Shown here: positions 33,668-41,599 of the stretch, piece after piece
How the letters are laid out: the number at the start of each line of letters is the position of its first letter
How positions within the stretch are numbered: position 1 is the first letter of the stretch
Assembly: GCF_900107045.1 (NCBI RefSeq)
Contig: NZ_FNON01000006.1
Span: 508,754-572,753, forward strand
From: Amycolatopsis xylanica
Lineage (GTDB): Bacteria > Actinomycetota > Actinomycetes > Mycobacteriales > Pseudonocardiaceae
Direction: 5' to 3'
DNA length: 64,000 bases
Made by a program: the position numbers and the translations under genes
Notes under the pieces: generated by a model
What the model was told of the DNA's origin: nothing
What the model saw: the letters and a program-made list of their open reading frames with translations, nothing else
Databases searched by the model: none

Positions 33668-35001
33668 AGTTCCAGCAGCCCTTCGCCCGCCGGGCGCACC
33701 GGCCTGGGGCCGGGGAGCACGGCCGGGTGACCGATCGCGACCGCGCCGAGCGGGGCCCAGTCTTCGCCCAGTCCCAGCGTTTCGCGCACGAGGTCCGCGG
33801 CGAAGATGGTCGACCCGATCCAGCAGGAGCCCAGCCCCTCGGCGGCCAGCGCGACCAGCAGGCCCTGCACGGCCGCGCCGCCCGCCACGGTGAACATGGT
33901 CCGCTCGCAGGCCAGCCTGCGCTCGTCCGGATACGCGTGCGCGCCGTCCGGCACCAGGAACGGGACCACCACTTCCGGCGCGTTGAACAGGATGTCGCCG
34001 CGGCTGAGCCGCTTCGCGACCTGCTCCTCGGTGAACCCGTCGGCGACCAGGTCCGCCCGCCACGACTCGCGCATCGCGGTCAGCAGCTTCGTGCGGACGT
34101 CGTCGCTGCGCAGCCACACGAACCGCACCGGCCGCGTGTGATGCGGCGCGGGCGCGGTCAACCCGGCGGCGACGGCGCGGCGCAGCACCTCGGGGTCGAC
34201 GGGCTCGTCGGTGAACTGCCGCACCGAGCGCCGCAGCGGCACGGCCTCGCGGAGGCCCTGCGCGATGGCCTCGTTCGTGCCGAGGCGGAACAGGTCCTCG
34301 TCGACCGGCCTGATCAGCTTGCGCGCGTTCGAACCGTCGTCGACCAGCTGCAGCCCGCGGATCACGGCGACCGGGGTGCCGCCGAGCTTGCCCTTGACCA
34401 GATCCGCGGCCGCGGCCAGCTCGTCGGCGACGGCGACCTCGGTCACCGCCAGCTCGTTGCCCTGGCCGTCGATCTCGCCGGCGTAGGCGTGCAGCACGCG
34501 GACGCCGGACGCGCCGATGGCCGCGTCGATCTGCCCGATCCGCCAGGCCCGGCCCATGGTGTCGGTGATGACCACCGCGACCTCGACGCCGAGCCGCTCG
34601 CGCAGCCCGTTGCGCAGCGCCAGCGCGGACGCGTCGGGGTCCGACGGCAGCAGCGCCACCTCGCCCGCCGCCACGTTCGAGTTGTCGACGCCGGACGCCG
34701 CCTGCACGATGCCGAGCCGGTTCTCGGTGATCTTCGTCTGCCGGAACTGCGCGACGACCCGGACGGCCTCCTCGTCGACGAGCTTGCGCCGCGCGGCTTC
34801 CTTGGCCTCCGGATCGGCCGGGACGGTGATCAGCCGTCCCTCTATTTTGGACACCACCTTCGAGGTGACGACCACGACGTCGCCGGAGCGCAGCCAGCGC
34901 GCGGCGTTCGCGATCGCGCCGGTCAGGTCGTCGCCGGGGCGGAACTCCGGCAGCCCGCCGACCGGCAGGATCTCCAGCTTGGCCGCGGCGTGATCAGGCA
35001 A
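33664..35001 (-). CDS. fbiB: Coenzyme F420:L-glutamate ligase FbiB (bifunctional)
   Basis: 445 residues with two domains. Residues 1 to about 245 are a CofE-type F420-0:gamma-glutamyl ligase (DVVVVTSKVVSKIEGRL, TDTMGRAWRIGQIDAAIG). From about 250 to the end is an FMN-binding nitroreductase-like domain (RRSVRQFTDEPVD, LGSCWIGSTIF). This fusion is the actinobacterial FbiB, which adds glutamates to F420-0 and reduces dehydro-F420. The start is TTG at 35001 within the end of fbiA (8-bp overlap). Order fbiA-fbiB-nudix indicates one operon. Confidence 0.95.
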   Translation of the reverse strand: MPDHAAAKLEILPVGGLPEFRPGDDLTGAIANAARWLRSGDVVVVTSKVVSKIEGRLITVPADPEAKEAARRKLVDEEAVRVVAQFRQTKITENRLGIVQAASGVDNSNVAAGEVALLPSDPDASALALRNGLRERLGVEVAVVITDTMGRAWRIGQIDAAIGASGVRVLHAYAGEIDGQGNELAVTEVAVADELAAAADLVKGKLGGTPVAVIRGLQLVDDGSNARKLIRPVDEDLFRLGTNEAIAQGLREAVPLRRSVRQFTDEPVDPEVLRRAVAAGLTAPAPHHTRPVRFVWLRSDDVRTKLLTAMRESWRADLVADGFTEEQVAKRLSRGDILFNAPEVVVPFLVPDGAHAYPDERRLACERTMFTVAGGAAVQGLLVALAAEGLGSCWIGSTIFAADLVRETLGLGEDWAPLGAVAIGHPAVLPGPRPVRPAGEGLLEL

Positions 35002-35956
35002 GGTCGGCTCCCGCGAGTGCGAGCGCGGTCCGCGCCATGGCGGCCGTCGCGTCCACATCGGACATCAGCAGTGGCACCGCGCGCACCTCGACACCAGGCA
35101 CGTCGACGGTCTCGCCCTCGGCGACCAGCCAGCCGTCGAGCACGCCCTCGGCCTTGCGCGAGCCGTAGTGACGGCCGACCGCCTTGGCGGAGGTCTCGAC
35201 GCCGATCGCCGTCAAGCAGGCGTCGGCCATGCCGCGCAACGGTTTCCCGCCGATGATGGGCGAGATGCCGACGACGCCCGCCTTGGTCTCGCGCAGCGCG
35301 TCGCGCACGCCCGGCACGGCGAGCACGGTGCCGACGGAGACCACCGGATTCGACGGCGCGAACAGCACCGCGTCGGCTTCGGCGATCGCCTCGAGCACGC
35401 CTGGTCCCGGCTTCGCCTCGTCCGCGCCGACCGGCACGATCGAGTGCGCCACCGGCTCGGCGCGGTAGCGCACCCACCACTCCTGGAAGTGGATCGCCTT
35501 CTGCTGCTCCGGGTTCTCGGGGTCGTCGATGACGACATGGGTCTCGACGCGGTCGTCGGACATCGGCAGCAGCCGCACGCCGGGCTGCCAGCGGTCGCAG
35601 AGCGCCTCGGTCACCGCGGACAGCGGATAACCGGCACGCAGCATCCGCGAGCGGATCAGGTGCGTCGCGATGTCCTTGTCGCCCAGGCCGAACCAGCTCG
35701 GCTCGGCGCCGTACGCGGCCAGTTCCTCTTTGACCGTCCAGGTTTCGCCCGCGTGTCCCCAGCCGCGCGCGGTGTCGATGCCACCGCCGAGCGTGTACAT
35801 GCAGGTGTCCAGGTCGGGACAGATCCGCAGGCCGTGCATCCACACGTCGTCGCCGGTGTTGACCAGCGCGGTGACCTCGGCATCGGGAACGGCGGCCTTG
35901 AGGCCTAGCAGGAATCGAGCCCCGCCGACCCCGCCTACTACTACGACAACCTTCAC
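34994..35956 (-). CDS. fbiA: 2-phospho-L-lactate/enolpyruvyl transferase FbiA (CofD)
   Basis: A 320-residue CofD-family transferase that joins the guanosine-diphospho-phosphoenolpyruvate intermediate to Fo, giving dehydro-F420-0. Family motifs: VVVVGGVGGARFLLGL at the N-terminus, VNTGDDVWMHGLRICPDLDT, YTLGGGIDTARGWGH and the LFAPSNPVVSVGTVL loop. Length is normal. ATG at 35956. First gene of fbiA-fbiB-nudix; no promoter motif is clear in the 10 bp to the upstream GNAT gene, which may share the transcript. Confidence 0.96.
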   Translation of the reverse strand: MKVVVVVGGVGGARFLLGLKAAVPDAEVTALVNTGDDVWMHGLRICPDLDTCMYTLGGGIDTARGWGHAGETWTVKEELAAYGAEPSWFGLGDKDIATHLIRSRMLRAGYPLSAVTEALCDRWQPGVRLLPMSDDRVETHVVIDDPENPEQQKAIHFQEWWVRYRAEPVAHSIVPVGADEAKPGPGVLEAIAEADAVLFAPSNPVVSVGTVLAVPGVRDALRETKAGVVGISPIIGGKPLRGMADACLTAIGVETSAKAVGRHYGSRKAEGVLDGWLVAEGETVDVPGVEVRAVPLLMSDVDATAAMARTALALAGADLA

Positions 35957-35966
35957 GGGACCGATC

Positions 35967-36671
35967 CTAGGCTGGGATCCAATACCGATACCGGTGGTGC
36001 TCGGAAAAGCCCAGCCGGGCGTAGAGCGAGAGCGCGGCGGCGTTGGTCACCGAGACCTGCAGCACACACCGGGCGGCGCCATGCCCGGCTCCCCATGCGC
36101 CGATCGCGTTCATCAGCGTGACGGCGTGGCCCTGGCGGCGGTGCGGCGGCCGGACGGCGAGCCTGCCGACGAGCAGGATGCCCTCGGCGACCGCGCCGCG
36201 GACGGCGGCGAAGTCGCCGAGCATGCCGAAACCGACCTTGCCCGTGGCCAGGACGTGCCGCTGGGCGGGCGACGGGTCGGCGGAGCCGGTGGTCAGTTCC
36301 CACCAAGCGGGAGCCGGCTCGTCGAGCACGAGCGTGGTGTCGCCGTCGCCCAGCGGCCCGGTCAGCACGGTCACTTCGTGCCCGTTCGCGTACTCGATGT
36401 CCGGTTTCCAGCCCTCGGCGGCCAGCGCGTCTTCGATGTCGCTGTCCTTGATCGCGTGCACACGGGGCTCGATGTGCCGCGAGTGGGCGAAGTCACAGAC
36501 CCGGCGGAGTGCCTGCCCGATCGGGACGCCGGGGTCGCCGACGGCGAGCGCGCTGTTGGCCCGTCCGGTGAAACCGCCTGCCCAGCGCAGCCGCCACTGG
36601 CCGAGAGATTCGCTGATCAGCGGGTCCCAGGCGGCAGTGCAGGCGACTTCGAGCGTTTCGGCGGCGTTCAC
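35967..36671 (-). CDS. GNAT family N-acetyltransferase
   Basis: 234 residues. The C-terminal 90 residues have the GNAT acetyl-CoA fold: GILLVGRLAVRPPHRRQGHAVTLMNA with the Q/RxxGxG/A-like RRQGHA loop, then LQVSVTNAAALSLYARLGF, the conserved alpha-4/beta-7 region. The N-terminal half is a degenerate second GNAT-like domain. Acceptor unknown. It starts 35 bp from a divergent 62-residue protein and ends 10 bp before fbiA, so it may be the first gene of the F420 operon. Confidence 0.82.
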   Translation of the reverse strand: MNAAETLEVACTAAWDPLISESLGQWRLRWAGGFTGRANSALAVGDPGVPIGQALRRVCDFAHSRHIEPRVHAIKDSDIEDALAAEGWKPDIEYANGHEVTVLTGPLGDGDTTLVLDEPAPAWWELTTGSADPSPAQRHVLATGKVGFGMLGDFAAVRGAVAEGILLVGRLAVRPPHRRQGHAVTLMNAIGAWGAGHGAARCVLQVSVTNAAALSLYARLGFSEHHRYRYWIPA

Positions 36672-36706
36672 GGTTAGATTGTGGCAAGGACGTTCGGGAG
36701 GAACCG

Positions 36707-36895
36707 ATGAGCATCGCGCGCAAGGACGATCGGCACAACGAAGATCTGGTCAAGGAGATCTCGGCCGGGTTCAATCGTGCGGTCGGCGCGAAGCAGGGGG
36801 ACGAGGACCAGGCTGACAAGCCTAAACCTCGTTTCGTCGTCACCGGTGACAGCCGCGTGGCGCCGCCCAGGAAGCGTCGCGCGCAGTCCGAATAA
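36707..36895 (+). CDS. Small conserved hypothetical protein
   Basis: 62 residues, highly charged and without hydrophobic segments: MSIARKDDRHNEDLVKEIS, a predicted short helix, then an acidic DEDQADKPKPRF linker and a basic RVAPPRKRRAQSE end. The ATG at 36707 is preceded by GGGAGGAA, a strong ribosome-binding site, which supports real expression. I cannot assign a function. It lies between the GNAT and ferredoxin genes. Confidence 0.65.
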   Translation: MSIARKDDRHNEDLVKEISAGFNRAVGAKQGDEDQADKPKPRFVVTGDSRVAPPRKRRAQSE

Positions 36896-37011
36896 ACGCT
36901 GTTAACCCGACGGCGGATAAGGGTGGCCTCACCAGCCGAAGGCCGGTGAGACCGCGTAATGTCGCCGACGCGGCATGTGAACTTGGCCAGACGAAAAAGC
37001 AGGAGTGTCCC

Positions 37012-37332
37012 GTGACCTACGTGATCGCCGAGCCCTGCGTCGACGTGTTCGACAAGGCGTGCATCGACGAGTGCCCCGTCGACTGCATCTATGAGGGCGA
37101 GCGGATGCTCTACATCCATCCCGACGAGTGTGTCGACTGCGGCGCCTGCGAGCCGGTCTGCCCGGTCGAGGCCATCTACTACGAGGACGACGTCCCCGAC
37201 CAGTGGGCCGACTACACCAAGGCGAACGTCGACTTCTTCAACGAGCTCGGCTCCCCGGGTGGCGCGTCCAAGGTCGGCAAGACCGCGCACGACCCCGCCT
37301 TCGTCAAGGCGCTGCCCCCGCAGGGCGAATGA
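37012..37332 (+). CDS. fdxA: 7Fe ferredoxin (FdxA/FdxC type)
   Basis: A 106-residue ferredoxin with a 3Fe-4S and a 4Fe-4S cluster. Cysteines lie in EPCVDVFDKACIDECPVDC and CVDCGACEPVCP. The C-terminal extension (ADYTKANVDFFNELGSPGGA) is typical of mycobacterial FdxC. It passes electrons to oxidoreductases. The GTG at 37012 has AGGAG six bases upstream and starts the usual VTYVIAEPCVD; longer frames have no such site. The stop overlaps the dapC start (ATGA), a gene pair also found in mycobacteria. Confidence 0.95.
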   Translation: MTYVIAEPCVDVFDKACIDECPVDCIYEGERMLYIHPDECVDCGACEPVCPVEAIYYEDDVPDQWADYTKANVDFFNELGSPGGASKVGKTAHDPAFVKALPPQGE

Positions 37333-38414
37333 TCTCTCTCCCTGATTTTCCGTGGGATTCGCTCGCGGAGTACAAGGCCACCGCGAGCGCCCACCCCGGC
37401 GGGCTCGTCGACCTCTCGGTCGGCACGCCCGTCGACCCGGTGCCGCGGAGCATCCAGGACGCGCTGGCTTCGGTCTCGGAGATCCCCGGCTACCCGACCA
37501 CGCACGGCACGCCCGCGCTGCGGGAAGCCGCGGTCGAGGCGCTGCGGCGCCGTCATGGCATCGAGGGCGTCTCCGCCGACGCCGTGCTGCCCACGATCGG
37601 CTCGAAGGAGCTGGTCGCGTGGCTGCCTCGGCTGCTCGGGTTCGGCCAGGGCGACCTGGTCGTGATCCCCGAGGTCGCGTATCCGACGTACGAGGTCGGC
37701 GTGCTGCTGGCCGGTGCTTCGCTGCTGCGCGCTGACAGTCTCGTGGCCTTGGGGCCGCAGAAGCCGGCGATGATCTGGCTGAACTCGCCGTCCAATCCGA
37801 CCGGCAGGGTGCTCGGGGTCGAGCATCTGCGCAAGGTCGTGTCCTGGGCGCAGGAACGCGGCGTCATCGTCGTGTCCGACGAGTGTTACCTGTCTTTGGG
37901 CTGGGAGAGCGAGCCCGTTTCGCTGCTGCACCCGTCCGTCCACGGTGGACGGCTGGACGGGCTGCTGGCGGTGCATTCGCTGTCGAAGTCCGCGAACCTG
38001 GCCAGTTACCGCGCCGGGTTCGTCACCGGTGACCCCGCGCTGGTCGCGCGGTTGCTGGAGGTGCGCAAGCACGCCGGGATGATCGTGCCCCGGCCGGTGC
38101 AGGAGGCCATGGTCGCCGCGCTGACCGACGACGCGGCGCTCACCGAGCAGCGCGGCCGGTACGAACGCCGTCGCGTGGTGCTGCGGAAGGCGTTGCAGGA
38201 CAGCGGTTTCCGGGTCGACCACTCCGAGGCCGGGCTGTACCTGTGGTCCACTCGGGACGAAGACGCGTGGAAGACGATCTCGTGGCTCGCCGAACGGGGC
38301 ATCATCGCCGCGCCCGGCACGTTCTACGGGCCGACCGGGCGTGACCACGTGCGGATCGCGCTGACCGCGACCGACGAGCGCATCGCCGCGGCCGCGGAGC
38401 GCCTGACCTCCTGA
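37329..38414 (+). CDS. dapC: N-succinyldiaminopimelate aminotransferase DapC
   Basis: A 361-residue fold-type I PLP aminotransferase making N-succinyl-LL-diaminopimelate in lysine and peptidoglycan precursor synthesis. Motifs: SVGTPVDPVP at the N-terminus, PTIGSKELVAWLPRLL, WLNSPSNPTGRVL, VVSDECYLSLGW (PLP-ring Asp/Tyr) and HSLSKSANLASYRAGF with the Schiff-base lysine. It overlaps fdxA by 4 bp. dapD and dapE lie 3-6 kb downstream, so most of the succinylase branch is in this window. It converges on a tetR gene with a 3-bp gap. Confidence 0.92.
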   Translation: MISLPDFPWDSLAEYKATASAHPGGLVDLSVGTPVDPVPRSIQDALASVSEIPGYPTTHGTPALREAAVEALRRRHGIEGVSADAVLPTIGSKELVAWLPRLLGFGQGDLVVIPEVAYPTYEVGVLLAGASLLRADSLVALGPQKPAMIWLNSPSNPTGRVLGVEHLRKVVSWAQERGVIVVSDECYLSLGWESEPVSLLHPSVHGGRLDGLLAVHSLSKSANLASYRAGFVTGDPALVARLLEVRKHAGMIVPRPVQEAMVAALTDDAALTEQRGRYERRRVVLRKALQDSGFRVDHSEAGLYLWSTRDEDAWKTISWLAERGIIAAPGTFYGPTGRDHVRIALTATDERIAAAAERLTS

Positions 38415-38417
38415 GTC

Positions 38418-39032
38418 CTAGGTCGCCTGGCCCGCCAGGCCTCGGTGGAGCAGGTTGGTGAGGGTGTCGATGGCCTCGTCGTCGTCGAGCGCGCGGCCGG
38501 AGCCGTCGCCGCCCGCGGCGAGCCAGGTGTAGGCGAACTGGTCGAGCAGGCTCGCGATCGCGGAGACCAGCAGGTCGGTCGGGCCTGCCGGGGTGAGGCC
38601 CGCTTGCGGGATATAGGCGAGATGGTCGCGCATGTGGTCGCTGCCCTCGGTCACGAGCCGCTGCAGCCGGCGCGCGAAGTCCTCGTTGACCAGTGCCGCC
38701 TGGCGCAGCGCGACCAGTTCCGTGCGGTGCTCGCGGTAGAAGTGCCAGTGCTGCGCCACATGCCAGCGGATCGCCGCGCGGTCGGTGAAGTCGGGACTGT
38801 GCGTGTCATCGCCGGCGACATACTCGTCGCCTTGCGTGAACATGTCCGTGAGCAGCGCTTCGAGCAGCTCTTCCTTGCCTGAGAAGTGGTTGTAGAACGA
38901 TCCCGCCGCGCGGCCCGCTTCGGCGGTGATGTCCGTGATCTTCGTGTTCAGGTAGCCACGCGTGGCGAAGACCCGCTTGGCCGCTTCCTTGAGCGCCAGC
39001 TCGGTTTCGGCGGCCTTCTCCTTGCGATTCAT
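38418..39032 (-). CDS. TetR family regulator
   Basis: 204 residues. N-terminal TetR helix-turn-helix: ELALKEAAKRVFATRGYLNTKITDITAEAGRAAGSFYNHFSGKEELLEALL (residues about 11-61; key elements FATRGY, ITDIT and FYNHF). The C-terminal part is a ligand/dimer domain rich in aromatic residues (HVAQHWHFYREH). It is divergent from a flavin monooxygenase across 71 bp that contain a symmetric cluster of TGAAT/ATTCA half-sites, so it very probably represses both genes until a small hydrophobic or aromatic ligand binds. Confidence 0.92.
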   Translation of the reverse strand: MNRKEKAAETELALKEAAKRVFATRGYLNTKITDITAEAGRAAGSFYNHFSGKEELLEALLTDMFTQGDEYVAGDDTHSPDFTDRAAIRWHVAQHWHFYREHRTELVALRQAALVNEDFARRLQRLVTEGSDHMRDHLAYIPQAGLTPAGPTDLLVSAIASLLDQFAYTWLAAGGDGSGRALDDDEAIDTLTNLLHRGLAGQAT

Positions 39033-39070
39033 CCACCCCTCCTTGACAAGGGACGCTAGCAGTGGTCAAA

Positions 39071-39101
39071 CTGAATCTCAATTCAGTGAATGGAGATTCA
39101 G
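39071..39101. promoter_or_regulatory. Operator-like dyad between tetR and monooxygenase genes
   Basis: CTGAATCTC (39071-39079) is the inverted complement of GAGATTCAG (39093-39101). Inside, four pentamers alternate: TGAAT (39072), ATTCA (39081), TGAAT (39087) and ATTCA (39096). This allows two overlapping dyads, as expected for two TetR dimers. It ends 2 bp before the monooxygenase ATG at 39104. A TTGACA at 39043 with CAAACT at 39067 is a plausible plus-strand promoter. Confidence 0.65.
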
Positions 39102-39103
39102 TC

Positions 39104-40459
39104 ATGAGGGTACTCATCGCGGGTGGCGGACCGACCGGGCTGACCTTGGCCATCGACCTGGCCAGGCGTGGCGTCGAAGTCCGCATCGTCGACCAGGCGG
39201 CCGCGCACCTGGCGGGCTCGCGCGGCGACGGCATCCAGCCGCGCACGCTGGAGGTCTTCGAAGACCTCGGTGTGCTCGACGCGGTGCTCGCGGCGGGCGC
39301 GAACCAGTCTGAGATGCGGGCCTACGCGAATGGCGAGCTCGTCGCCGTCAGGCGGATGAGCGAGCTCAAGGAGCCGACGCCGGACCAGCCGTACCCGAAC
39401 CCGTGGGTGCTGGCGCAGAACGACACCGAGGCGATCCTGCGCGCGCGGCTCGCGGAGTTCGGTGTGCGCGTTGAGCTGAACACCGGGGTCATCGGGTTCT
39501 CGCAGGACTCGGATGGCGTCGACGTGACGCTGCCGGGTGAGACCGTCCGCGTCGACTACCTGGTGGGTGCGGACGGCGGGCGCAGCTTCGTGCGCAAGAC
39601 GCTGGGGATCGCTTTCGAGGGCACGACCGACGAGTCGATCCGGATGCTGCTCGGCGATGTGAAGGTCGACGGCCTCGACCATGACTACGGCTATTGGTTC
39701 TCGAGCGGCGCCATGCACGACGGGATCGCGCTGACCCCGTTGCCGGGCGGCGACTACTTCCAGTTCGGTGCGCCGCTCGTAGACGCGGAGCCGTCGCTGG
39801 AGCAGTTGCAAGCGTTGCTGGACAAGCATTCCGGACGCTCGCTGCGGATGCACGACCTGGCTTGGTCGACGATCTGGCGCCCTAATGTCCGGCTCGCGGC
39901 TCGGTTCCGTGTCGGCCGGATCTTCCTCGCGGGCGATGCTGCGCACGTTCACCCGCCGACCGGCGGCCAGGGCCTGAACACGGGTGTCCAGGACGCCTAC
40001 AACCTGGGCTGGAAGCTGGCCGACGGTTCGCCCGAGCTGCTGGACAGCTACGAGGCCGAGCGCCGGGCCGTCGCGGCCGAGGTGCTCGGCCTGTCTACCG
40101 GACTGCTCCAGAAGCACGTCGACGGCGAGGACGACGCGTTCAAGCGCGACGAGTCGACGCACCAGCTCGGCGTCGGTTACCGGGGTGGGCCGCTCGCCTC
40201 GGACACCCGCCCGGCTCCCGGCCCGCTGACCTCGGGCGACCGTGCGCCCGACGCCCCGCTGACCGACGCCAACGGCAAGCGCGTGCGCTTGTTCGACCTC
40301 TTTCGCGGGCCCCATGCGACCGACCTGGTGGTCTCATCCGGCCGGGTCCTGGTCGGCGACGCGGAGTTCACCGACTTCGGTGGTCACGCCCTGTCCGCTT
40401 ACGGAACCGGCCGCTTCCACATCCGCCCCGACGGCTACGTGGGCGCCGTGGCCCCCTGA
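39104..40459 (+). CDS. FAD-dependent aromatic monooxygenase (PHBH-fold)
   Basis: A 451-residue class A flavoprotein hydroxylase. The FAD-binding GGGPTGLTLAIDLARRGVEV is at the N-terminus, the DG motif YLVGADGGRSFVRK near residue 165 and the GD motif GRIFLAGDAAHVHPPTGGQG near residue 275. The C-terminal 100 residues are a shortened thioredoxin-like tail of the PgaE/RdmE or MhpA type. It uses NADPH and O2 to hydroxylate an aromatic or polyketide substrate. Probably repressed by the divergent TetR, so likely for detoxification or catabolism of that ligand; substrate unknown. Monocistronic. Confidence 0.9.
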   Translation: MRVLIAGGGPTGLTLAIDLARRGVEVRIVDQAAAHLAGSRGDGIQPRTLEVFEDLGVLDAVLAAGANQSEMRAYANGELVAVRRMSELKEPTPDQPYPNPWVLAQNDTEAILRARLAEFGVRVELNTGVIGFSQDSDGVDVTLPGETVRVDYLVGADGGRSFVRKTLGIAFEGTTDESIRMLLGDVKVDGLDHDYGYWFSSGAMHDGIALTPLPGGDYFQFGAPLVDAEPSLEQLQALLDKHSGRSLRMHDLAWSTIWRPNVRLAARFRVGRIFLAGDAAHVHPPTGGQGLNTGVQDAYNLGWKLADGSPELLDSYEAERRAVAAEVLGLSTGLLQKHVDGEDDAFKRDESTHQLGVGYRGGPLASDTRPAPGPLTSGDRAPDAPLTDANGKRVRLFDLFRGPHATDLVVSSGRVLVGDAEFTDFGGHALSAYGTGRFHIRPDGYVGAVAP

Positions 40460-40461
40460 GC

Positions 40462-40518
40462 AAAGCCCGAAAGTGGCTTTCGTCAGGTCTCATCTGACGA
40501 AAGTGGCTTTCGGGCTTT
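40462..40518. terminator. Extragenic palindrome, family 2, copy a
   Basis: AAAGCCCGAAAG and CTTTCGTCAG pair across a GTCTCAT loop with their complements; two TGG triplets sit opposite each other as a 3-nt internal loop. Arms 40462-40485 and 40494-40518. It fills the 61 bp between the convergent monooxygenase (stop 40459) and CHAD genes. The CTTTCGTCAG...CTGACGAAAG core is shared with the terminator at 54384-54476. Confidence 0.65.
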
Positions 40519-40520
40519 CG

Positions 40521-41519
40521 TCAGCCGGGGGTCAGGGGTGAGGCGGTGAGGGTGGGGGCGGCGGCGGTGTCGACCTGGGCCCAGACGGCTGGCCAGGCGG
40601 CGCGGGCCTGGGTGCGGCGGGTGAGTTCGCGCTCGGCGATGCGGCCCGCGATGAAGGCGGCCTGGGGGGTGAGGGTGTCGAGCGCGGCGCGCATGCGGTC
40701 GGCCGCGACCACGGCGTCCTGGTGGTCGCCGAGGACGGTCTGGAGGTCCTTGGTCGCGCTGATCAGCTTCTTGATCTTGGCCGCCTGCTTCTTCTTGGCC
40801 GCGGACTGGGCCAGCTCGGCGGCGTACCGCAAACGTTTGCCATGGATGCGGAGCGCGTGGAGGTCGTCGTCGGGCGGATCGAGCGGGAGCTTGCCGACGG
40901 CTTTCGCGAGCTTGCGGTAGGGCTTGTCGAGGCTGATCACCGCGCGCGGCGACTCCACATCGGACACAGCGACGGGGGACGACGGGTCGGTGACCAGCCG
41001 AGCGGCGCTCACCAGCAAAGCGGCGTAACGGGGTGTGCCGAGCAGGCGGGTCAGCTTTCGCTTGGCGACACCGCGCTCGGCCACGAACTTCGACACCAGC
41101 TCACGCCCGGCCAGCTGGTCGCGGGCCTCGAATTCGGCGACGACCTCGCGCAGGTGCTCGATGAGGACGTCGTAGTCGCGGACCTCGCCGAGCGACTGGC
41201 CGAGCCAGCCGAGTTCGGCGCGCACGGTCTCGGCTTCGGGCCCGAGCAGGCCGCCGGACAGTTTCAGCGTGCTGCGCATGCGCCGCAGCGCGACCCGCAT
41301 CTGGTGCAGATCCTCGGGGTCGGCGCCACTGCGGGTGCCGGGTTCGCGGGCGATGAGTTCGCGGATCTGGGTGTCGAGCTGGGCGCGGAGATGGTCGACC
41401 GGCGGATCGCCGGGACCGGGTTGCGCCGGGTGATCGCCGAGACCGAGTTCGGCAGGCGTCGTCGTCTTGGGCAGGCGGCGGGCCCGCTTCTTCGCGGGCA
41501 ACGTTTCGGCGGTCACCAC
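40521..41519 (-). CDS. CHAD domain protein
   Basis: A 332-residue alpha-helical protein with the conserved histidines and basic residues of CHAD: DLHQMRVALRRMRSTLKL (about residues 71-88) and LHALRIHGKRLRYAAEL in the second half, each on a predicted amphipathic helix. CHAD domains bind inorganic polyphosphate and in some proteins target polyphosphate granules. No CYTH domain is fused. It is a single gene between a palindrome and the dapD terminator. The frame opens with GTG or ATG equivalents at 41519; no strong ribosome-binding site decides it. Confidence 0.88.
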   Translation of the reverse strand: MVTAETLPAKKRARRLPKTTTPAELGLGDHPAQPGPGDPPVDHLRAQLDTQIRELIAREPGTRSGADPEDLHQMRVALRRMRSTLKLSGGLLGPEAETVRAELGWLGQSLGEVRDYDVLIEHLREVVAEFEARDQLAGRELVSKFVAERGVAKRKLTRLLGTPRYAALLVSAARLVTDPSSPVAVSDVESPRAVISLDKPYRKLAKAVGKLPLDPPDDDLHALRIHGKRLRYAAELAQSAAKKKQAAKIKKLISATKDLQTVLGDHQDAVVAADRMRAALDTLTPQAAFIAGRIAERELTRRTQARAAWPAVWAQVDTAAAPTLTASPLTPG

Positions 41520-41559
41520 ATGAATACTAGGTGAACCCAGCGCGAGGCCTAGATCAAAA

Positions 41560-41593
41560 CCGGAGCCGCGGCGACGAGGCGCCGCGGCTCCGG
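41560..41593 (-). terminator. Intrinsic terminator of dapD
   Basis: 14-bp perfect arms (41560-41573 and 41580-41593) with an ACGAGG loop, core GGAGCCGCGGCG. On the minus strand the stem is followed by TTTTGATC. It lies 6 bp past the dapD stop. Confidence 0.85.
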
Positions 41594-41599
41594 GGAAAG

